NCBI RefSeq assembly: GCF_918797505.1
Contig: NC_092801.1
Span: 28,054,477-28,118,476, forward strand
Origin: Bemisia tabaci
Taxonomy: Eukaryota > Arthropoda > Insecta > Hemiptera > Aleyrodidae
Length of the DNA: 64,000 nucleotides
Reading direction: 5' to 3'
Shown: positions 34,867-46,871 of the stretch, piece by piece
Numbering within the stretch: position 1 is the first letter of the stretch
Layout of the letters: every line of letters starts with the position of its first letter
Translations under genes and position numbers: made by a program
Notes under the pieces: generated by a model
Databases searched by the model: none
What the model was told of the DNA's origin: nothing
What the model saw: only the letters and a program-made list of their open reading frames with translations

Positions 34867-35119
34867 CGACGGTGAAACTACCAAACCACGTATCTCGTTT
34901 GCGGTGTTTAAAAATCTCCGCTCACATTTTATTTTATTGAAGTAGACCAAATCAATATCATTCCTTGAAATTTTCACAGAATTTTCTCCGCACGAAGAGG
35001 AAAAATCACGGAAATTTTCAAGACTGGACGTTAAGTAGCTTTTCATTTAAAAAATAAAGTATGACAGGAAGTCTGCGACGTCGCAAACCGAGATACGTGG
35101 TTTGGTAGTTTCACCGTCG
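34867..35119. mobile_element. 253-bp MITE CGACGGTG in R1 copy ii
   Basis: Ends CGACGGTGAAACTACCAAAC / GTTTGGTAGTTTCACCGTCG, flanked by ATAA (34863-34866, 35120-35123). R1 copy i at ~7755-7763 has the uninterrupted sequence CATCATAAGTGACC, so the 4-bp ATAA duplication is shown by an empty site. Confidence 0.9.
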
Positions 35120-35823
35120 ATAAGTGACCTATGTGCTTCCTAAGTTGCCATTTTTTTTCATTCAAATAGATGTAACCGAAATGTTAGATGTGTACTACCT
35201 ATACTACTTTCATGTCATTGCTTTATTTATTTATTTACTTTTTGCGTAGGTATAAATTGTTATTTTTTGCTGAATTTTGGAGAAAATATTGCTTTAAGAA
35301 CGTGGAATGTAAATTAATTTTATTGAAAAAAGAAAATACCATCATTAATTTGGGCGAACAGAGAAAATATACATCAATATTTGGGTCAACATCTCCCTGA
35401 TTATATAAAGGATGAATATATTAGTATTTCTGTATCAAAAAACTTGGCTTTTGTCTTCAGAGATACGATGATTCTAGTCCCAGTCAATTTGTTTTATTGA
35501 AAAAACAAAAAAACAAAAAATAAATAATAAAAAAAAAAACAACTGAAATGTTAGACATACTATTTTCATGTCTTTCTATTTGTATCAATAGGTACTTTTT
35601 GCTTAACTTACGAACGTTGAATGCAAATTAACTTTATTGAAAAAAGAAAATAACGTCATTAATTTGGGGGAACATGTGGCTGATTATATGAAGGAGGTAT
35701 ATTCCAGTATTTTTGTTTAACATATTAACTCACGAGAAAATGTTCGTACATTTATCATCTACTATTAATTATTTTTTGATGATTAGTCTAAAACATTCAA
35801 TACAACCATTAAAAAGTAGTTCC

Positions 35824-35910
35824 CATCGTCGGGTATCGAACTCCCGATCGCCGGGTGCCCGCACCTAGTCAAAAATACGAGGCGGTTTAGTCAACTAGGC
35901 TATAACGGAT
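35824..35910 (-). ncRNA. tRNA-like (SINE head) segment in R1 copy ii
   Basis: Minus strand: A-box-like TAGCCTAGTTGACTAAACCG and ~45 nt later a T-arm TCGGG-AGTTCGATA-CCCGA with a paired stem and TTCGA loop. This matches pol III internal promoter boxes A and B. The anticodon arm is not convincing, so it is a tRNA-derived SINE head rather than a tRNA gene. Confidence 0.5.
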
Positions 35911-37570
35911 CCACGTGAGCGAGAGTAAAAATAGCATACAAAAGACTCTGGCAATGGGCGGGACTTATCACAAGAGTTGTCCTTGAGCGATTCGGCGATT
36001 CGCGTCTTCGTAGCTTCTCGAGAAATGAGCTAAGCGCCTTTCTCTGTGAGACATTGTTTGCCTATGCTATCATGTGTCTCAAGGTTCATACCAGCAGGCA
36101 TTTGCCATCGCGGCAGTAAGCTGAGGCAATATTTCTGTATTCATGGAATAAATCAATCAATCGAGTTCCGATTTTGGCTCATATATCCGTAACGGGTCCT
36201 CCAGAGCAGTTTTCCACCTTGCACAATAGTTATAATTTCTTTATTTCTATTTGTAAAATTTGAGGTGGGATAATGGCGGCTTCTCAAGAGCAACGAGGTA
36301 GGCGATCTTTTGCACCAACGAACAGAAAACTGATGGCGAAAAATAACCAATCAGAACCTCCCAAAAAAAAGAATTTGCCTAAAAACGGAACTTCGTGGTT
36401 CTGCGCAGATTTACCAGTCAGACACGACATCTCAAGTTGGAAAAAAACTCGCTGAAAGCGAATTTTAGCAATCAACACAACTTGACGTAGAGACATGATT
36501 GGCTAAAAAATACAACGGTTTTTGATACATCGGAAAATCAACCAAAAATCGGAGACTGGGCGAAACGCTCAAGGTCGCAGAGGTATAGGGAATCCCATAG
36601 CGAAAGCAACGGAACGATTCTAATATCATGGGGAACTCCGTTCCCATGACAATAACCAAGGAATTATCTTAGTTTACAAGAATTCAGAACGGACCCGGAC
36701 GAAAAAAACCAAAATGCCTGAAGCGTATCGTTAGATGTCAAGAAGTGTGAGAACAAGCCTGATTTGGCAGCACTATTCTTGTGGGTGTACTCAACCTTTG
36801 AGGGCATGCCAGTTTTGAACTCAGAACCGCTTCAGGTAAAAAAGGATGGAAGGGTTCGGTAAAATCATTAATGCTCTTATCGCAAGGATTGCATCTGTTT
36901 TTTGGTAATTCTAACACCTTTCTGGCTATTATAGTGGCTTCTTTCTCTACAGTGACCTTGCCTTCTTTATCAGCTAGACTATTTCCCGATGTGCCTCAAT
37001 TTCACTCTACGTTTGATACGTACGACGTACGAGTCAATTGTACAATCTTGCACGAAGGAACCAAAAGCATTCCAGTGACACTGAGATGGTGCGACTTTTT
37101 TACCTTACAAATATAAACTGATCATCCAAACAATAGTTTTATCTTTACTCCCTATAAACTATAAATTCACGGCGAAAATTACCCTTTGAAAATTCAATTT
37201 TTTGCATGACTTCAGCAGTTTCATTGCAAAGAATGTAAGTTGCACAATCCTGGCAATATTGGAATGCTCTTGATTCCTTTCTGCAAAATTCAATTCACAT
37301 GTAACTTATTATACGTGTTTTCAAAAGCTCAAAATTGAATTATTGATGTCAGAGCATAAAAGAAGTAACCTATCAAAATGTTGGGACGAAAAATGCCGAA
37401 ATAAGTTTTAGGGATTTTTTAGGGTAGCTGAGTTCAGGAATTCCAAAAAACCGTTCCCATGACAAAAAAAAAAATCTTTTTTGAAGTCAAAAGGACGCGT
37501 TTTGGAATGACTGCTTGATGAAATATTGCAGTAAAACAACGAACATTGATAATCAGGTAATAATTAAGAG

Positions 37571-37655
37571 AGTCATTTGTCGGGGATCGCACCCACACCG
37601 TGATCCAAGTGGACGCATCTGATGTCTTGGGCGACTCGGCCACCGCTCGAATTGA
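37571..37655 (-). ncRNA. Second tRNA-like segment, unrelated to R1
   Basis: Minus strand: GTGGCCGAGTCGCCCAAGAC resembles the D-arm/A-box of a Ser/Leu-type tRNA, and GTGGGTGCGATCCCCGAC resembles a T-arm/B-box. Acceptor-stem pairing is poor, so a tRNA pseudogene or SINE is likelier than a functional tRNA. Confidence 0.45.
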
Positions 37656-37789
37656 CGAAATAAGCGTGAATCTGGTGTAGATAAGTATAGAGCTGATGCG
37701 CAGGCTACCCAGCTACTGCGCAACCTCCTCGACCACTGCGCATCCTCCCGCGCATAGCGGTAGCAGTCCTGGAGCATTCCGTAAATTCA

Positions 37790-38145
37790 CTCAACTTTAT
37801 AACGTGATTTTAAAAAAACCTGGGTCCTATTTCCAAAATTTGATTAGAGCGGGCTCATCTACGGCCTATTACCTGTCGATTTACGCAAAAATCATAGAAA
37901 TCGGCCCGGTAGAACGCTCAAACGAACTATGACAAAAATTATAAATTTACATTGTTTAAATGGGAGAGTTCACAACTTTACCACGTAATATAAAAAAACC
38001 TGGGCCATGTTTTGAAAATCTGAAAAGAGTTGGCTTATCTAGAGACAATTGCCCGTCGATAGCCGCAAAAATCATAAAAATCGGCCCGGTAGAACGCTGG
38101 AGCTAAGCGTTACCAGTTACGCAAAATTAGGAGGTCTTGGAGCTT
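37790..38145. repeat. Two direct ~175-bp repeat units
   Basis: AAAAAAACCTGGG, CAAAAATCAT, AAATCGGCCCGGTAGAACGC recur at 37810-37915 and 37987-38098. Inverted relatives occur at 40972-41220 and 44395-44490, so this is a dispersed repeat. Confidence 0.65.
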
Positions 38146-38243
38146 ATAGTATAGATGAGATCAATCGTCTGTGGAATTAACGATTTTTCAAGGTCATTGA
38201 ATTTGCGAGTCACCAACGGCTACGAAAATCAATGAGAGACCTA

Positions 38244-38661
38244 CCCTGAAAAAAATTCTCAGCGTTTTTACCAAGGTCCGTTGGCACCTTTACAATCTCA
38301 CTTTTTTTTACCAATTATTGGTAGTTTTACCAAGACAGACTGGTAAGCTTACCTAAAAACCGGTATTTTTACTGTTTTTTTTTCAGGTAAGAATACCACT
38401 TTTATTGGTAATCAATTCCCGGTAACTTTGCCATTTTATCTTGGTAATTCTACCACAGCCGATTAAAGATATTGGCGTTTTTACCAAGATCCGGTAAAAT
38501 TACCGAGAAAGTTTAATAATTTTACCGAGATTTCTCGGTAAAAAAACCAATTCCATAAATGGTAATTTTACCAAGAAAAAACTGGGATCAAATAGAACCC
38601 TGAATTCTTAGTAATTTTACCCTTTTCTTAGTAAATACACCGAGATTTTTTTTTTCAGTGT
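38244..38661. mobile_element. CACTGAAAAAAA-type MITE rich in GGTAATTTTACC
   Basis: Right end GATTTTTTTTTTCAGTGTA and left end CCCTGAAAAAAATTCTCAG are inverted. The body is full of self-inverse GGTAAttTTACC motifs. The last ~75 bp recur at 40672-40748 as a truncated copy. Confidence 0.65.
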
Positions 38662-38916
38662 ACGACGTCCGTCGGTTAGTTTGACTCAACTTGGGTCAAT
38701 GCACTAATAGTGTGGGTAAATATAACACTGTATCAAAAGTCAACACGTACGAACCCTTGGTTAGTTAGTAGTCTGTTGCAGTTGAAAATTTCACTTTTTA
38801 AATCGACACAAGTATGTCCCACGTACCGACACGAGATCAATGTGATTTGTTACTTAAAGTGTGACCGAGTTCCATTCTTCACAGCACGTGCTCGTCTTAA
38901 ATTGTCCTTCTTTTTT

Positions 38917-40077
38917 GGGCGCTTCTGGGTACCAGATGCGCCCTTTCCAACCATTCGACTCCCCCGATGTAACATGTACTATACTACATGCCCTTTTGCC
39001 TTATGGGTAATGACGCCATTCTGGTACACCCGGGAAAATTGGATTTTTTTCTGCATCTGGTATTCGTCAAAGTTTTCGTGAAATATTTTGCTTTTAAGCA
39101 TAACAATCTCGCACGGACGTATTACCTGGTTAAAGTATTTTAGAGCCTCCTTATGCTTTAAATACTTATATCCGAGGCAGTACTTTCAGATCGATTTGAA
39201 AATATTACGAACAGTCACGTGATCTCTTCATTTTAGTGACGTATTACTGTGCTACTTTGTGATTGGTTCATTTTCTTGGCGCAGCATCGACACGTCAGCT
39301 GTTTGCGGCATTGAGCGGAAGGTTTAAGGTTATGTCATGGACCAAGAAAATGAATAGATCGTATTCAATACATCAAACGGCTGAGATTGTATCGATATCG
39401 ATTGGTTCAAAACATAAACATAGCCTCAAAAGTAAATTCAGAAATGTAAGAGAACGGGTCTTTTGTAACAGATTTTTCATTCTTTTGAGCACCAAATGCC
39501 AATTCAAAGTGAAATTGTCAAGAAATTTCTCATTTTCAGCTTTTCCAACTTAAATCCCTACTGTTTGGTTTGAGGTTATGTTCTATTGTTTAGAACCAAA
39601 CGATACACCAAACCGTTATCGAATACGGTCTATAAGGACCCCAGCCAGCGCCGATGTCACCGCCGGCCGGCCGGTCCCTCTCTTCCCCGCGACCCGCGCT
39701 TCCCCTCCCCACTGCTGAACTCCTCTTCACGCGGCCCCGCTCCCCCGCGACCTGCGCGCCCTACCTCTCGGCGTCGCGACGCCGCAGTCCGCTAGATCGC
39801 GTTGACGCACCAGCTTTAGAGGTTCCGCCGCTCTTTCCCGTCGTCTGATTTACAGTGCATCCTTTATGTTTCCATCCACCACTAATTAAAATTCATCACA
39901 AATTGGTTGTGGGAAGTTTCAAATCTTCGCGGTCGATCTGAAGTTGTGAAGGGCTCTGCGGTTAAGGAATCCCACTTTAAATACCATCATCGTCAGCCTT
40001 CGGGTACATAAATTGGTAGTAATATGCTGTGTCAAAGAAGCGCCCTCCAACGCTTGGGCGTTGGAACTGCTTGTTTC
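38917..40077. mobile_element. Reverse-oriented copy of the exon-1 disrupting element
   Basis: Begins GGGCGCTTCTGGGTACCAGA and ends in AGAAGCGCCCTCCAACGC followed by the hairpin and ACTGCTTGTTT. It is the inverse of 735-1683, including the GC-rich block (39650-39845). Relative to that copy it has an extra ~280-bp segment at 39356-39636, with ends GATCGTATTC / GAATACGGTC next to ATA. Non-autonomous. Confidence 0.75.
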
Positions 40078-40671
40078 TTTTTTTTCCGGCTCCATCTGAT
40101 CTTTGAATTTTCAAAATGACACAGTCTGGTGACAGGATGTTAAGTGGGTCAGCTTTTTTCTTTTGAATAATTCATTGTCTCATGTTCACGGCTCATCATC
40201 GGCTTGGATCGCAACCAAAAAGTTGCCACTTCATTGTCTTTATATCACCAGGATCATATTTGTATTTTATCTCGTCCAAACTCTTCCCAACCCGGCAACT
40301 GCCGAAAAGAACGTCATAAAAATTTTTGAGAGGAGATTGGGAGATTGCCGTACCGCAAATGTTCGCAGTAAAGTGATAAAAAATGTTTAGCAACCTGTTT
40401 GCTAGGCGGCCAGTATCTGTCAGTTCTTTCAATAATGATTATAGCTACAAAAAATGTCTTATCGTATGATGATTTAATTTTTATCCATGAATACATATGC
40501 CAAAGTTTGTAGCCATACAATATATGGATCTTGAGAAGAATTTCTGAAAGGTTTTTGGACAAACTTTCTCGGGTTAAAATCAACAGAATCGTCACTTCTG
40601 CAGCACATTAGAAACTCCACTCGCACGTTCATCGAGATAAAATCGCAATTATATTTCAATTTATCGTAGTG

Positions 40672-40748
40672 GGATCAAATAGAACCCTGAATTCTCGGTA
40701 ATTTTGGCCTTTTCGTAGTAAATACACCGAGATTTTTTTTTCAGTGTA
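40672..40748. mobile_element. Truncated end of the 38244-type MITE
   Basis: GGGATCAAATAGAACCCTGA through TTTTTTTTTCAGTGTA matches 38583-38661 with few changes; the rest is missing. A diverged end of the CGACGGTG MITE follows at 40769. Confidence 0.65.
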
Positions 40749-40971
40749 CCGAGATGCTGAGGCACATCAACGGTGAAACTGCAAAAATGCGTATCTCGGT
40801 AGCGGTGTTTAAAAATTTCCACTCCTGGTTTATTTTCTAAAAGGAGACCAAACTAACATCACGGCTTGAAATGTTTTCAAAATATTCTACACATAGAGAA
40901 TAAAAATCACCGATATGTCGATGAAGAAATAACGATCAGTAGTTTTCCATGTAGAAATATCATATATATAA

Positions 40972-41220
40972 GCAAATATAAGCTCCAAGACCTCCTAAAT
41001 TTACATAACTGGTAACGCTTAGTTCCATCGTTCTTCCGATTTTCTTGATTTTTGCGGCTATCGACAGGCAATTGTCTTTAAATGAGCCCATTTTATTTAG
41101 ATTTTGAAAATATGGCTCAGATTTGTTTATATTACGTGGTAAAGTTGCGAATCCTCCCATTTAAACAATGTAATTTTTTTATTTTTTGTCATAGTTCGTT
41201 TGAGCGCTCTACTGGGCCGG
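40972..41220. repeat. Inverted relatives of the 37790-38145 repeat
   Basis: AAGCTCCAAGACCTCCTAAA, GGTAACGCTTAG, TTTTTGCGGCTATCGAC and GAGCGCTCTACTGGGCCGG are the reverse complement of blocks at 37960-38145. Confidence 0.65.
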
Positions 41221-41229
41221 TTTCCACGA

Positions 41230-42300
41230 TTTTAGCGGCTCTGGTGCTTGCACTAGAGCTGCTATTCCGGACGGTCCCAGCTGGGGAGTATCAATGCAGC
41301 ATGTTACATTGTAGAGACCGCGCGTTGGTTGATGGGAATCGGCGCCATTTTCGGCTATGTTCCTTTTCATGACTTTATTTTATTGCATACTGTTTTATTG
41401 TTAGTCAATGCTATGTTGTGTATTGTATTTTTGGAATCATGGTGATACAGTCAACAATTCAAAACTTGTTTGTGCTTTTATCTCGTGATGGAAAAAATGT
41501 ACTTTACGTTCAAAATTTGAAAATTTGAATTTTAAAGTTTTCGCGGTTAAGGAAGCTTTAACCACTGGTTGGAGCTTCCTAGTCATTTACTCGATATCAG
41601 CTGATAGCAAACAAAGGTTACCAGGGAAACCGTAAACGTCTAACACCTATCGTGGCCATTGGGGCGATTATTGAAATGATATCGACTGTATGTCGCCGCT
41701 TACGACAGGACATAGCCCTATCTTAACTGTGTAATATATCGCAATTCGATATTGTTTTGATTTTTAAAAGAAGCAATTCATTCATACAGTTCCGATTAGT
41801 TTTGGCGAACGGGCCCTTAACCTACGGCACTCGGCTCATGGGAATTTTTTAACTCTAAATTTTTTAACCTAACTCTTCCATTCCGGGAACATATTTATTG
41901 AAAACGGCGACTTTTTCAAAAGTCCTATTTTTATCTACAACATCTAAGTGGCCCTTCATAATCATTTAATTTTGGCCCCTGGCCAGAAAAAGGTTCGGAA
42001 ATTGCAGTGATTTTGCCGAAAATGCTGAAGTAAGTAAATTTGGGCATTTTTTTTCCTTCTTCAAACTCTGTGGAGAAGCACTTCTCCTCCAGTACATCAA
42101 TTTTTTACTTATCTCTCGCAAGGTACATTTACAGAAGGTGTGTTCCAGTATTAACAGTTCAGATTCGTTGTTTTTTTATTATAACGCTTATTTCGGAAAG
42201 CAATTATTACATTGTTCAATTCTACTGACTTTCAACACTCGATTATACTCCCGGCAAATTCTGCAGCAGCGTTTCAAATGTTGACTCTAATGCTTCCAAC
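41230..42300. other. Intergenic, mostly unrecognised
   Basis: Contains only a half copy of the 4118 palindrome (41657-41700). No gene-like reading frame with known motifs. Confidence 0.45.
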
Positions 42301-42317
42301 AGCCATCCGATGTCTAA

Positions 42318-42840
42318 GGGTTTATTCCTAGATTTAGGGATTTTCCGGAATTTCCAGGGATTTAGGGATTTTTCAGGAAATCTAGGGATTTTTTTTTGAT
42401 GAGGTAAAGTTACCAAAAATCAACTTTTTAACCTCAATTATAGCTTCGACAATCGAAAACATTTTTTCATCTATATTTTGTAGGCCTTTTTGGCAACACT
42501 ATTTTCCCCGCAAATAAGCCGGAAATTAAAACGATTGTGTCCTTCGATGTACTTGACATTCAACTGCATTCAACCTGTTAATAATAAGAAATCAACTAAT
42601 ATTCTTTCATTTTATTGGTCTGGATTAGCACTGCTTTCAGACAGCGCCAAAATTCAAACGAGCCAATCAGATTTAAATATTGCAAATCGCTACATCGAAT
42701 GACATCATGATTCTTCATAAAAAAATGGCGCTTTTTGCAAAATCTAGGGATTTTTTAAGTATATTTGAGCAAATCTGGGGATTTAGGGATTTTTAGCGAA
42801 ATCTAGGCATTTTTTTTCTTCCCCGCTAGGGATTTAATAT
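42318..42840. repeat. AGGGATTT-rich segment
   Basis: CTAGGGATTT / TTTAGGGATTTTT words are clustered at both ends (42318-42396 and 42745-42833), with ordinary AT-rich DNA between. Possibly the two ends of one element with direct subterminal repeats. Confidence 0.5.
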
Positions 42841-43685
42841 CGGAAGACTGGCTTCCAGTATCGCAGCGTTGATCGTCGCTGATGTCGAAATGGAACCTAA
42901 TGCCGGACATACTGTAACACCTCCATTCCTCAATTCCGGTGAGGAATACGTCTCTACCCTTAACTCAATATAAATATACAAATTGATAAGTGAGTGCTTT
43001 AGTCTCCTGAAAACAGAATTGCGAAACTTAAAATTGGAGAAAAATGATGAGTAAATGAAAAAATGGAACCAATTGATGGAAAAGTCGCATGCCATTCTGA
43101 CACAAAATATGGCGTCTATCGAATCACCTTAACTAAATAAAATAACCAAATTTTCAACTCTCAAACTATCAACTATCAAATTTCAAACTATCAAAATTTC
43201 CAACAATGACAAAAATGATTGTAATATACCTATAATGTAATGAAATATACACGCTCTAATCATTTAATTTGTATTACCTTTATGTTATGTACCTACATGT
43301 TATACTATTTTTATAATAAATTTTGCCAACATGCTTTTCAATTCAGTCTACAACATTTCATTCCGACGTGGCAATAATGATTTATAATGCCCCTAATCCA
43401 TTAAAATGAATTACAATAGTAATGCCGCATTATAATGTCGTATTATACATCGCAACGATTCATGTCCTACTGATTATTGATTATTGTAAGATGAATTCTG
43501 TTTTCTCTGATTGTATGTTTCATACGTGCGAAGCAAGTACGGGTCACTAGAAACGTGGTTCGTACGGGTGGCTGATGAAATTGATCTTCGAATACCTTTT
43601 GATGAGCTGGATGGAACCATCTGCATCTCATGGACAATAAATAGTTGCCGTAATTAAGGTCATCCCGTGATTAAGGTGCCGTGAT

Positions 43686-43955
43686 TTAAGTCATAAATTC
43701 TTCATCTAATTCTTGATTCATCTCCAAAATGTCTGCTAAAGCTTTCATGCGCTTCTCCTTGTATGCATGAATGAGCAAATTGGGTATCGAACAAGCGGAC
43801 ACTTTTTGAAAATTTAGATGATTCTGGACAATATCGTACAGAAGTCCACGAGCTGCAGATAGAACCATTATCTCTAGCTCATCAAAAGTTATTCGAAGAT
43901 CATTCAACAACCTCTTTGACAAGTTGCAAAAACTTTTCGTTAACAATAGTGTCAC
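43686..43955 (-). pseudogene. Mariner-like transposase fragment (N-terminal region)
   Basis: Minus strand: LLYDIVQNHLNFQKVSA then IPNLL and EKRMKALADILE resemble the stretch after the second HTH of mariner transposases (LxxKVSARWVPxLLTxxxKxxR). ~90 residues only; catalytic Asp residues and TIRs are not seen. The match is by pattern, so a chance resemblance is possible. Confidence 0.5.
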
Positions 43956-44795
43956 ACGGTACTAGGAATATTTACTATTTAACGAACCTTATATTTCCCT
44001 GACTCAGTCCTAAATTATAGAAGTATGCGTTACTTTTCCAGCAATCCAAAAAAACAAATTATACAAAAAACCAATACCTACACTTTCAGATATAAAAATG
44101 CAAATTTTTTGCAGCCTCGCTAAACGACTTATCAACCAGAGATTTTTTAGGAAGCGGACCTCCAAAGAGCTTTCAAAATTAAAAGTGTACAACAAGTGAT
44201 AATGCCATGTATTCGCCATATCAAAGCCCAATACACGTTTATACACCGGCTACGTAAATCTGCTAAGTTACAAAACATGAATCGACAGTTGTCGGATTGT
44301 ACATCAATGACAAAATGTGTCTAGGCCCTCATTCTTGACTACAACTACTGCCCCCAGAGCCGCTCTCCGACGCCAATGCGTTGGAGCTTCCTGCTTGTTT
44401 TCGGTTATCGGCAGGTGATAGTCCTTATTTGAGCCCGCTGTAATCAGATTTTGGAAATATAATCTAGATTTTTTTATAATTAAGTATACCTGGGAGCTTA
44501 GAAAGGGGGCAAAATATGAAATTCCCGCCATTTTTCTTTGGCGGTAATTTCAAATTTTGCCGAAAATTGAACCGAGCGGGAAATGTTGAATCTTGGTCTG
44601 TTAGTAGGGTAAGGTAAGTGAATCGAAGGTATGCTCTTTTACTACGGACTATCCAAAAGTAACAAAACGCTCCTGTTCCATTCGGTCCGTTTCGTTTCAG
44701 TCTTGGCCTGAAGTTGGAAATAAATGGTGGTTTCCTTATTTACATAGATTTCTTTTATTTTCTTTATGTTAAGTACTTACTGCGAAACTCCTGAT

Positions 44796-44890
44796 TTTTA
44801 GGGGCCACGTTGGCGCAGAGTCTTTGTTTTTTAGGCGCCATGACCGACTTTTTAGGCGCATTTGACGCGTTGGCACCTGTGAGTTTCGAA
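44796..44890. repeat. Short dispersed repeat shared with 9240-9340
   Basis: GGGGCCACGTTGGCGCAGAG, GGCGCATTTGACGCGTTG and GTGAGTTTCGAAC are the inverse of sequence at 9240-9340 just after R1 copy i. Confidence 0.6.
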
Positions 44891-46871
44891 CATTGCTGCA
44901 GTTACACCATCGGTGTATTATTCCTGAATAATCTCTGCATAAAGTTCTTTTTTTATGAAACTCTGTGTAGCGCCCTAACGATGCAATCGGTTTTCTTAAT
45001 TTTTATGCCAGTACAGGACTTACAGAGCTTGATGCAAAATCGGCCCTGTAAAAACTTTACAAGATTGTATAATTTTTAGTTGCCTAGTTACTTCTCCCGG
45101 CTGTTCTCCCTGTGCTGAATAAAAAAGGTATTGCGTTCCTGTTCGTTTTCCTCCCGTATTTGAGATTGTTTATTATTTACTGATTAGTGTAGCTATTGAA
45201 AATAGCTCCAGGCTCCCTCCCTCTGGAATTTTTTCAAACTTTCTCTATTGATTACTCATACTTGAGCGCTTCTTATCTCAAATTTTCAGACCCCCCAAGA
45301 ATTTTGGGAGCCCGCAAGGGGGGGGGGGGCAGTCAAAACCTGTGAATCTCGATATCTCTCGAACAGAGAAAGATATCGAGGTCCACTCTGAACGAAAAAT
45401 TGTCTAAAATTGCATACATCCAGATTATAAAATTCAAAATCCCAAAATCACATTTTCAAGTTAATATATGTGCTTCTTTTCGATTTTTAGGTCTAGAAAA
45501 TTTATTTTAAACAAAAGATACACGAAGATGGCCTCTCAAGTAGCAGTACGGAACTGCAATTTTCCGGAGGCCCTCCAGGGCTGACCTGCTGCTTGGGTCT
45601 GTGCGGAGCTGCAATTTTAAAAATTTGAATTTTTTGGAATTCCTGAACTCAGCTACCCTAAAAAATCCCTAAAACTTATTTCGGCATTTTTCGTCCCAAC
45701 ATTTTGATAGGTTACTTCTTTTATGCTCTGACATCAATAATTCAATTTTGAGCTTTTGAAAACACGTATAATAAGTTACATGTGAATTGAATTTTGCAGA
45801 AAGGAATCAAGAGCATTCCAATATTGCCAGGATTGTGCAACTTACATTCTTTGCAATGAAACTGCTGAAGTCATGCAAAAAATTGAATTTTCAAAGGGTA
45901 ATTTTCGCCGTGAATTTATAGTTTATAGGGAGTAAAGATAAAACTATTGTTTGGATGATCAGTTTATATTTGTAAGGTAAAAAAGTCGCACCATCTCAGT
46001 GTCACTGGAATGCTTTTGGTTCCTTCGTGCAAGATTGTACAATTGACTCGTACGTCGTACGTATCAAACGTAGAGTGAAATTGAGGCACATCGGGAAATA
46101 GTCTAGCTGATAAAGAAGGCAAGGTCACTGTAGAGAAAGAAGCCACTATAATAGCCAGAAAGGTGTTAGAATTACCAAAAAACAGATGCAATCCTTGCGA
46201 TAAGAGCATTAATGATTTTACCGAACCCTTCCATCCTTTTTTACCTGAAGCGGTTCTGAGTTCAAAACTGGCATGCCCTCAAAGGTTGAGTACACCCACA
46301 AGAATAGTGCTGCCAAATCAGGCTTGTTCTCACACTTCTTGACATCTAACGATACGCTTCAGGCATTTTGGTTTTTTTCGTCCGGGTCCGTTCTGAATTC
46401 TTGTAAACTAAGATAATTCCTTGGTTATTGTCATGGGAACGGAGTTCCCCATGATATTAGAATCGTTCCGTTGCTTTCGCTATGGGATTCCCTATACCTC
46501 TGCGACCTTGAGCGTTTCGCCCAGTCTCCGATTTTTGGTTGATTTTCCGATGTATCAAAAACCGTATAGGGGACTGTACTCAGTACTGTCACAGGTTTAG
46601 CAAGCCTGCGGACCCCAGCTGGTAGCCCCTGCCTTAAAGGGGGGTGGAGATGGTCACCGGCTTCATGACGTATGAACCACTCATCAGAGGGGCAGACAGG
46701 GCTCATAGCTGTGGTGAAAGCAGCCTGTCTAGGAGACGGTACTCCAAAATCAAACCCTGGTCCTCCAGGTTGGGGGTTGGGGCATCGGGCTAACTCCCCG
46801 ATACCCGGAAAAAACTTAATGTTAAAAAGCCTAATAAAGATAGCCTCGGTGATAATGGAAAAAAACGGATT

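Larger units (their letters stand above)
34550..37449 (+). repeat. Interspersed repeat R1, copy ii (~2.9 kb)
   Basis: Runs from AACAAGTTGGTTTTTGCAAT to GAGTTCAGGAATTCC. The whole stretch is present inverted at 45638-51740, where a LINE interrupts it; long parts are identical, for example both 35188-35400 and 36871-37116. Its first ~2.1 kb also match 7440-9190. It contains a MITE (34867-35119), a tRNA-like segment (35824-35910, minus) and diverged ends of the 3071-type MITE (37033-37300). No transposase or RT seen; class unknown. Confidence 0.8.

Noticed and set aside
36871..37116. Conserved 81-residue protein, identical in the inverted copy at 45964-46209
   Set aside because: Identity at DNA level is explained by the near-identical R1 pair, and part of the frame lies in a MITE-like inverted repeat; no motif.
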